Assembly: GCF_000018425.1 (NCBI RefSeq)
Contig: NC_010424.1
Coordinates: forward strand, 2,186,501-2,250,500
DNA length: 64,000 nucleotides
Reading direction: 5' to 3'
Source of the DNA: Candidatus Desulforudis audaxviator MP104C
Lineage (GTDB): Bacteria > Bacillota > Desulfotomaculia > Desulfotomaculales > Desulforudaceae
The translations under genes were made by a program, and so were the position numbers. Position 1 is the stretch's first letter; every line of letters begins with the position of its first letter. Below the pieces are notes generated by a model. The model had not been told where the DNA came from. It searched no databases and worked only from the letters and a program-made list of their open reading frames with translations. Shown in pieces: positions 58,885 to 64,000 of the stretch.

Positions 58885-59270
58885 TGGTGGATACCAGCGC
58901 CGTTTACGCCCTGCTGGACCGGTCGGACAAACGGCACGCGCAAGCCAAAAAGCTTTTGCACCATCTCCGGGTGACTTCGGCGCCGATTCTGCTCACCAAC
59001 TTTGTGGTCGCCGAATGTCACGCCCTGATTGCCGGCAGGCTGGGACCGGACCTCGGCCGGGCATGGTTAAGGGGCCTGGTCTGGCCGGTGGAGCGGGTCA
59101 CCGAAGAAGATGAGAACCGGGCCCGGGAAATCATACTCACCTACGAAGACAAATCCTTTTCCTATACCGACGCCACCACGTTCGCCTTGATGGAACGGCT
59201 GAACATCGGCACCGTTTTCGCGTTCGACATTCACTTCGCCCAGTTCGGGTTCCGCCTGCTGCGGGATTAA
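58872..59270 (+). CDS. PIN-domain toxin (VapC-like)
   Basis: 132 residues from GTG 58872. PIN motifs: RVMVDTSAVYALLDRSDKRH, TNFVVAECHALIAGRLG, YTDATTFALMERLNIGTVFA and FDIHFAQFGFRLLRD. A degenerate copy of part of its coding sequence (around GGGAAATYATACTCACCT) lies about 290 bases downstream. Coupled to the AbrB antitoxin. Confidence 0.88.
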   Translation: MERVMVDTSAVYALLDRSDKRHAQAKKLLHHLRVTSAPILLTNFVVAECHALIAGRLGPDLGRAWLRGLVWPVERVTEEDENRAREIILTYEDKSFSYTDATTFALMERLNIGTVFAFDIHFAQFGFRLLRD

Positions 59271-59298
59271 CCCCGGTTTACCGGCGGCCGCTGCCGTT

Positions 59299-59403
59299 CT
59301 AGGGTGATGGAAGCGGTGATAACGATCCGTCCTGGTCCAGAAACGCGTAATAGGCCCCGGTATCGACAAATGCTTGTTTACCGGCTATAGAGATATTGGT
59401 CAT
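59299..59403 (-). pseudogene. N-terminal fragment of a PIN-toxin gene
   Basis: 34 codons from ATG 59403: MTNISIAGKQAFVDTGAYYA then FLDQDG and a short unrelated end before TAG. The FVDTGAYYAFLD stretch is the PIN first-Asp motif. The remaining domain is missing, so it is a remnant on the strand opposite the intact PIN gene. Confidence 0.65.
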
Positions 59404-59408
59404 GAGGG

Positions 59409-59440
59409 GCGATCCGGGCCAGGGAAATTATACTCACCTG
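59409..59440 (+). repeat. Partial repeat of the neighbouring PIN gene
   Basis: CCGGGCCAGGGAAATTATAC followed by TCACCTG matches 59121-59147 inside the PIN toxin gene with few changes, same orientation. Indicates a duplicated and decayed toxin gene. The rest of 59441-59546 holds nothing recognised. Confidence 0.55.
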
Positions 59441-59546
59441 CAGGGTGCGGCTGAAGAATTATAAGGTGGCGGCCGATCTGGCGCGGGAATTGTTTTCCGA
59501 AAAGGCAGCCAAGATGGTCTTTGTTTCTCCGGCCCATCATGCCCGG

Positions 59547-59575
59547 GAGGGCCCGAAAGGGGCTCTTTTTTGTTT
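59547..59575 (+). terminator. Plus-strand terminator before the large SLH protease gene
   Basis: GAGGGCCC, GAAA, GGGGCTC with one bulge, then TTTTTTGTTTT. It faces the end of the convergent protease gene. Confidence 0.65.
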
Positions 59576-59579
59576 TGCT

Positions 59580-62500
59580 TTACCGGCCGGCGGCGAGGAA
59601 GCGGTTTAGGGCCGCGGCCAGCTCGGCGCGGGTAACGGGGGCGGCGGGGGCGAAGCGCCCGTCCGGGCGGCCGCGGAAGATCCCGGCCTCGTAGGCGCGC
59701 GACACGGGGGCTTGCGCCCAGTCGGGCACCAGGGCCCAGTCGGCGTAGGGCGGCGGGGAATCCGGCGGCGGGTCCCGGAACTGCTCAAGCGCGCGCACGA
59801 GGACGGCGGCGGCCTCGGCCCGGGTGACGGGAGCCGCAGGGCGGAAGGTGCCGTCCGGGTAGCCGCTGACCAGACCGCGGTCGCGGGCGGCGGCGACCGA
59901 GGGCCGGGCCCAGTCCGGGACGGCGGCATCGTCGGCAAAGCCGGGGGCGGCGCCCGGTCTGGTGGGCCAGCCCAGGAGGCGCACCAGCACGGCGCTGAAC
60001 TCGGCGCGGTTCACGGGGCGGTCCGGCCGGAAGGTGCCGTCCGGATAGCCGACCATCAGGTTCCGGGCGCTCAGGGCCTGGATGTCCCGCTCGGCCCAGG
60101 AGCCCCGGATGTCCGTCAGGACGCGCGCTTCCCGGAGCGGCGGGAAGGACACCGTCTGCCCGGTGACGGCGCCGCTCTGGCTGTCCACCGCCACCACCCG
60201 CAGGCTGGTTTCACCGGGCTGCCTCTGGACCGGGTAGGCGAAGCTCCTCTCCCGCAGGGGCACTTCCAAGCGGCTGCCGTCGGCGTGCACGAAATGCACC
60301 CGGTCGGCGCTGGTGCGCCCGCTCACCAGCAGGTAGCCGTTAAACGGCAGTCCGGAAGCGCTCAGCTCCGGAGCGGGTACGCCGGGAACCGACCGCGCCG
60401 CCACCTCGATCAGCACCTGCTCCGCCCCGGCCGGCAGGGCGGTGAACTCCACCCGTTCGCCGGGGCGCAGGCTCTCGGCGGTGACCGGGTAGCCGTTTTT
60501 GAGCACCGCGGTGCGCGGGTCCAGCCGGTACTCCTGTCCGTCGATGCGGACCAGCCGGCGGCCGGGGTCATACATTTCCAGGGTGCCCGCCCCTCGGACC
60601 GCCCGTTCGGCAACGTCGAAGCGCAGCGCCCGGCCGACCCGCCCCGGCTGGTGCGGGTGCCCCGCCGGGTCCAGGAGCACCCGCACCCAGAGACCGGGGG
60701 ACAGCGCGGCGGCGTCCACCCGCAGGCCCCAGCGGAAGAACTGGGTGCCGGGCGTAAAGGTGATACTTCGAAACACGTCGTACTCGTCCATCAGGTAAGC
60801 CACGGTTTCGCCGGTGTACAGCACCTGGCCGTACAGCACCCGCGAGAACGCCTCCACCCCCAGCACTTCCCGCGAACCCGGCAGGAGCACCGCCAGGAGG
60901 CGGTCGCCCGGCCGCAAGGCTTCAAGAGGCACGGTCTCCCGGTCCCGGCGGATGGCGGCGCCGGGAAAGACTTTGAACTCGGTGCCGGTTTCCAGAGTCA
61001 GGCGCCGGCTTTCGGGGTCGACCGCGTGCAGCCCGCCAAAGGCGATCGGCCGGCGGGCGCTGATATACTGCACTTCCCCGGTGGTTGGCGACAGGACCAG
61101 GCGGACCGCCATGCCGGCCCGCAGTTCTCCCACCACAGCCGCGCCAGCCGCGCCGAAGGGCCGGTCGATCCAACAGCCGTCCACCACGACGTCGTCGATG
61201 GAAACGGCGGCCGCGGGGGAAATCCGCAGGGGCTCCTCGTCCCCGACCAGCCGGATCTTCCCGGCGGCGGCGTCAATCGCGGCCAGGAGTCCGTCCCGCT
61301 CCCGGTAGAAGGCCTCCACCCGCCACAGGGTCTGGGTGGACGGGTTGACGGCACCCGTGATTTCCACCCCCGGAGGCAGCGCTTCCGGGGTCCCCGGGGC
61401 GCCGTTGATCCAGACGGCGTTCCGGCCCTGCGGGGCCAGGAAGTAGCCGCCCTCCCGCTCCAGCGGATTGATGGCCGCGAACACGGTCTCCCCCTCGAAG
61501 TCCAGGGTTTTCACCGCCCCGGCGCGCCAGGTTGCGGACACGGCGTACGCAGCCCGGGGCGCCTCAGCGGAAGGTCCGAACAGATAGAGGTCGGCGCCGG
61601 GCAGAATGTCCTTTGCGGTGCCGCCGGCGCGCACCCCGTTCACCAGGTTTTTCGCCCCGGCGCGCGGGAGTTCGACCCGGCCGCCGCCGGCGGTCTCCAG
61701 CGCGTTTCCGTTCGCGCCAAGGGCCGTCTCCCGCACCGGAAGGCAGCCGAACACCAGGGCGAAGTCCTGGGCGGGCGCCGCCGTCCCGCGGCTCCAGGCA
61801 GCGTTTTCGGCGACGCGCGCCGCCCGGACGGTCACGGTGTAGGTCCCGGGCTGCGGCCGCGCGATGACCACCCGCTCGATGTTGTTCACGTCGTCGGACC
61901 GGCCGATGCCCGCGAAGTCGTTGCCGTGGAAAACCGTGCCGTCCGGCGAGGTGACCGTCAGGTCCAGGTTGTTCACCAGGGTGCGGGCCGCCCCCGGGGC
62001 GGCGGGCGGGTCGGTCCAGGCCAGGGTGGCCGAAAAGGGCGCGTCGGGGTGTTCGACCGCGAAGGTGCGGGAGACGGCCTCGCCCTCCGCCAGGCCGTTG
62101 TGGGCGTCGATGTGGTGGAAGGTTTTCTCGCGCAGGGCGAGGACGGTGGCGCCGAGGTCCAGGATGCCGAAGGTCTGCCTTGGCTCCGCCCCTTTTACGG
62201 GTCGGGCGCCGTTCACCAGGGCGGCGCGCAGGAGGGCCGCCGAGGGGCGGGCCAGGCGTTCCTCGACCCTGAAGTACTCGCGGAGCAGGACGGCGGACCC
62301 GCCGGCCGCGGCCGCGGCCATGCTGGTCCCCTCCATCCGCTGGTAGGCCGGGTGGGCCGGGTAGTTGTCGGCCACGAGCGCCGAGCGGGCCGAGATGACG
62401 GCGGTGCCGGGCGCGAGGAGGTCCGGCTTAATGCGCCCGTCGGCCGCCGGGCCGCGGCTGGAGAAGGCGGCCGCTTTATCGGCGGCCAGGCTGTCCGGGC

Positions 62501-63566
62501 CGTAGGCCGGGCGGGGGTTCTGAGACGCCCCGACCACCAGGGCGTTCTTGCTGTTTGCTTCCGGGGTGAGGGTGCCATGATGCGGGCCGGCGTTCCCGGC
62601 GCCGAACACGGGTAAAAAGTCGCGGTAGTAGTGCACGAAGCGGTCCACCTGGGCGCTGACACTCCGATAGGCGTTGGTCCGGCCGCCCCAGCCGTTCACG
62701 TGCACGCGGGCGCCGGCCTCGTAGGCCGGGCGGAAGAGCGACACCAGGTCGGCGGGCGGTTCGAGTTCGCCGGCCGGGTTTAGAAGGGCCTGGAAGTAGA
62801 TGCTCGCTCCCGGGGCCACGCCGCGGTGTTTCCCGCCGGAGGCGGTGCCGGTCCCGGCCACCGTGGCCGCGACGTGGGTGCCGTGCCCGACCGGGTCGGC
62901 CGTGCCGCCGCCGGACCAGGAACGCAGGAGGACGACCTTGGGCATGCGGCCCGGGACGCTGGCGAGGTCGGGGTGGATCTCGTCGGTGCGGCCCCGGTCC
63001 AAGCCGCTGTCGGCCACGGCCACGATCTGGCCGGCCCCGGTTAGGCCAGACGGCGTGGCGAAGCCCGGCACGGTGAGAAAATCAGCCCCGATGACCGCGC
63101 GTACCCGGTCGTTCAGAAGGACAGGGGCTTCGTAAGGTTCAAGGGAAAAGACGTCCGGGCTGCCGGCGAGCGCCTCGGGCAGCGGGGTGGACAGGCTCAC
63201 CCGCAGGACCCGGCCGTCCTCCTCGTCCAGGCCGCGCAGGACAGTGCCGCCGTGCGCGTGCACCAGGGCCGCCACCCGGTCCTTGGCGTCCGCCCGGAAC
63301 AGGGTGACGTTGAGCACCAGGGGATCGCCACCGGACCCGTCTGCGGGCCGGCCCGCGTCCGCGGCCGCGGCGGCGGAGGCCGGCGGTGGGACCGTTTCAA
63401 GGACGGTGAGAGGGCCGGTGCGGCCGGTTTTGCCGGGTCTGGTCTCCGGGCCGGCCGCCGGGCCGAAGAGCCCGCCGCCCCCCGGCGCGAGCAGAAAAAC
63501 CGTAATCAGCAACGCACTGAGCACGACAAGCGCGCCGAGCACGAACAGTTGCCTTTGCTTTTGCAT
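59580..63566 (-). CDS. Large SLH-domain subtilisin-like surface protease
   Basis: 1328 residues from ATG 63566 (GGAGG four bases upstream). Signal-anchor VLGALVVLSALLITVFLLAP, Pro/Ala-rich stretch, propeptide-like region, then an S8 domain with Asp in IVAVADSGLDRG, His in GHGTHVAATVAG, Asn in PVFGAGNAGPHHG and Ser in MEGTSMAAAAAGGSAVL, followed by a P/homoB-like domain (NNLDLTVTSPDGTVFHGNDF). About residues 760-1080 carry beta repeats of the same kind as in the SLH protein at 46099 (LGGLH-type: ESRRLTLETGTEFKVFPGAA). The last about 190 residues are three SLH repeats (VGYPDGTFRPDRPVNRAEFS; VSGYPDGTFRPAAPVTRAEA). An active wall-bound protease is expected. Confidence 0.92.
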   Translation of the reverse strand: MQKQRQLFVLGALVVLSALLITVFLLAPGGGGLFGPAAGPETRPGKTGRTGPLTVLETVPPPASAAAAADAGRPADGSGGDPLVLNVTLFRADAKDRVAALVHAHGGTVLRGLDEEDGRVLRVSLSTPLPEALAGSPDVFSLEPYEAPVLLNDRVRAVIGADFLTVPGFATPSGLTGAGQIVAVADSGLDRGRTDEIHPDLASVPGRMPKVVLLRSWSGGGTADPVGHGTHVAATVAGTGTASGGKHRGVAPGASIYFQALLNPAGELEPPADLVSLFRPAYEAGARVHVNGWGGRTNAYRSVSAQVDRFVHYYRDFLPVFGAGNAGPHHGTLTPEANSKNALVVGASQNPRPAYGPDSLAADKAAAFSSRGPAADGRIKPDLLAPGTAVISARSALVADNYPAHPAYQRMEGTSMAAAAAGGSAVLLREYFRVEERLARPSAALLRAALVNGARPVKGAEPRQTFGILDLGATVLALREKTFHHIDAHNGLAEGEAVSRTFAVEHPDAPFSATLAWTDPPAAPGAARTLVNNLDLTVTSPDGTVFHGNDFAGIGRSDDVNNIERVVIARPQPGTYTVTVRAARVAENAAWSRGTAAPAQDFALVFGCLPVRETALGANGNALETAGGGRVELPRAGAKNLVNGVRAGGTAKDILPGADLYLFGPSAEAPRAAYAVSATWRAGAVKTLDFEGETVFAAINPLEREGGYFLAPQGRNAVWINGAPGTPEALPPGVEITGAVNPSTQTLWRVEAFYRERDGLLAAIDAAAGKIRLVGDEEPLRISPAAAVSIDDVVVDGCWIDRPFGAAGAAVVGELRAGMAVRLVLSPTTGEVQYISARRPIAFGGLHAVDPESRRLTLETGTEFKVFPGAAIRRDRETVPLEALRPGDRLLAVLLPGSREVLGVEAFSRVLYGQVLYTGETVAYLMDEYDVFRSITFTPGTQFFRWGLRVDAAALSPGLWVRVLLDPAGHPHQPGRVGRALRFDVAERAVRGAGTLEMYDPGRRLVRIDGQEYRLDPRTAVLKNGYPVTAESLRPGERVEFTALPAGAEQVLIEVAARSVPGVPAPELSASGLPFNGYLLVSGRTSADRVHFVHADGSRLEVPLRERSFAYPVQRQPGETSLRVVAVDSQSGAVTGQTVSFPPLREARVLTDIRGSWAERDIQALSARNLMVGYPDGTFRPDRPVNRAEFSAVLVRLLGWPTRPGAAPGFADDAAVPDWARPSVAAARDRGLVSGYPDGTFRPAAPVTRAEAAAVLVRALEQFRDPPPDSPPPYADWALVPDWAQAPVSRAYEAGIFRGRPDGRFAPAAPVTRAELAAALNRFLAAGR

Positions 63567-63615
63567 GCGGCCTCCACTTTTTATTTAAGGAAGTCCGACA
63601 TCAGGGCGGCCACCC

Positions 63616-63660
63616 GGGTTTATCGGGTTAGCCGAGTTTACAGGGTTATCCGGGTTACCC
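63616..63660. repeat. Five tandem degenerate 9-bp repeats
   Basis: GGGTTTATC, GGGTTAGCC, GAGTTTACA, GGGTTATCC, GGGTTACCC in a row, upstream of the SLH protease. No coding function. Confidence 0.7.
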
Positions 63661-63792
63661 ATCGTGCATGTTCGTCAACTGGCAGGTTCGCCGATATTCT
63701 ACCACAGAATTACAGGTTCCGGCACGGTTTGCCCCTGGTAATATATAGACGGCCCAAAGATCGCTCCGGTTTTTCCTACCTGCCCCAACTCT

Positions 63793-64000
63793 TTACAAGC
63801 CTCCCAACCACCTGACGTACGCTCTTTGACCGCCCAGCAGGTTGACCAGCTTTTCGTCCGCCGTCCAATATTCGCAGACTTCCCCCGTTTTCTCGGCAAC
63901 CACTTCGGCAACGGCCAGGAAAGCCGCATCGTAGAGGGTGGGCAGATCAAACCGGCGGCTGATCAGCCAGGCCCGCTCCTGAACCGCACGGTGCTCCAGG
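63793..64000 (-). CDS. PIN-domain protein, C-terminal part (5' end outside window)
   Basis: The minus strand from the window end reads LEHRAVQERAWLISRRFDLP, TLYDAAFLAVAEVVAEKTGE, VCEYWTADEKLVNLLGGQ and RAYVRWLGGL, then TAA at 63793. The YDAAFLAVAE and FWTADE-like (EYWTADEKL) motifs are the third and fourth acidic regions of VapC-type PIN toxins. The start and any antitoxin lie beyond the window. Confidence 0.8.
   Translation of the reverse strand, partial: LEHRAVQERAWLISRRFDLPTLYDAAFLAVAEVVAEKTGEVCEYWTADEKLVNLLGGQRAYVRWLGGL

Noticed and set aside
59712-62615. 967-codon plus-strand open frame
   Set aside because: It is antisense to the SLH protease, whose domains are clear; long antisense frames are expected at this GC content. 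The product is low-complexity (Gly/His/Gln/Arg-rich) with no domain.
63699-63950. 83-codon minus-strand frame at the window end
   Set aside because: A different frame of the same strand encodes a recognisable PIN C-terminus, so this one is a shadow.

Overview
The window looks like the chromosome of a GC-rich, probably anaerobic, spore-forming Firmicute of the Peptococcaceae/Desulfotomaculia type (Pelotomaculum- or Desulforudis-like). This is inference from gene content: a ferredoxin-dependent 2-oxoacid oxidoreductase, a split transketolase, the prfB-secA-hpf order, PRC-barrel YlmC/YmxH, a sigma-H-like promoter, SLH-domain surface proteins, copper-amine-oxidase stalk domains and many toxin-antitoxin (TA) modules. 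No rRNA, tRNA, CRISPR array or intact insertion sequence was recognised.

1-34.9 kb is mostly a minus-strand housekeeping and envelope region. It runs from a 2-oxoacid:ferredoxin oxidoreductase alpha subunit (cut by the window edge), a P-loop protein and two transketolase halves, through prfB (programmed frameshift), secA, hpf, comF, a membrane GAF-GGDEF diguanylate cyclase, metK, a DUF1284 gene, bioY, ylmC-like and murJ, to a phosphohexomutase, a DUF421 protein, galU, tagO/wecA-type transferase, fabZ, DUF5693, an LCP ligase, csaB and a TagA/WecG glycosyltransferase. These point to synthesis, export and attachment of a secondary wall polymer carrying pyruvyl groups (CsaB), the usual ligand of SLH domains. 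A MarR-adaptor-RND efflux operon and a heme O synthase homologue follow. Two membrane-anchored FAD oxidoreductases lie on the plus strand on either side.

34.9-64 kb is an accessory region. Large secreted proteins (two SLH subtilases, an SLH protein made of tandem beta repeats, two paralogous copper-amine-oxidase-domain proteins flanking a TolC-like gene) alternate with about nine TA loci and several TA remnants (VapBC/AbrB-PIN, HEPN-MNT remnant, AbiEii-DUF6922, HicB, TumE-TumA, RHH-PIN, RHH-MazF). An ECF sigma factor with a membrane anti-sigma factor and a well-formed autoregulatory promoter sits in the middle.

Regulatory signals read directly from sequence include a BirA operator before bioY, a sigma-H-type promoter before hpf, a cluster of four DnaA-box-like 9-mers between comF and hpf, sigma-A promoters for secA, metK, tagO, tolC-like and several TA loci, repeated operator motifs for an XRE regulator and an RHH antitoxin, and numerous intrinsic terminators. 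Start codons were moved from the longest reading frame wherever a ribosome-binding site, promoter or terminator position argued for it.
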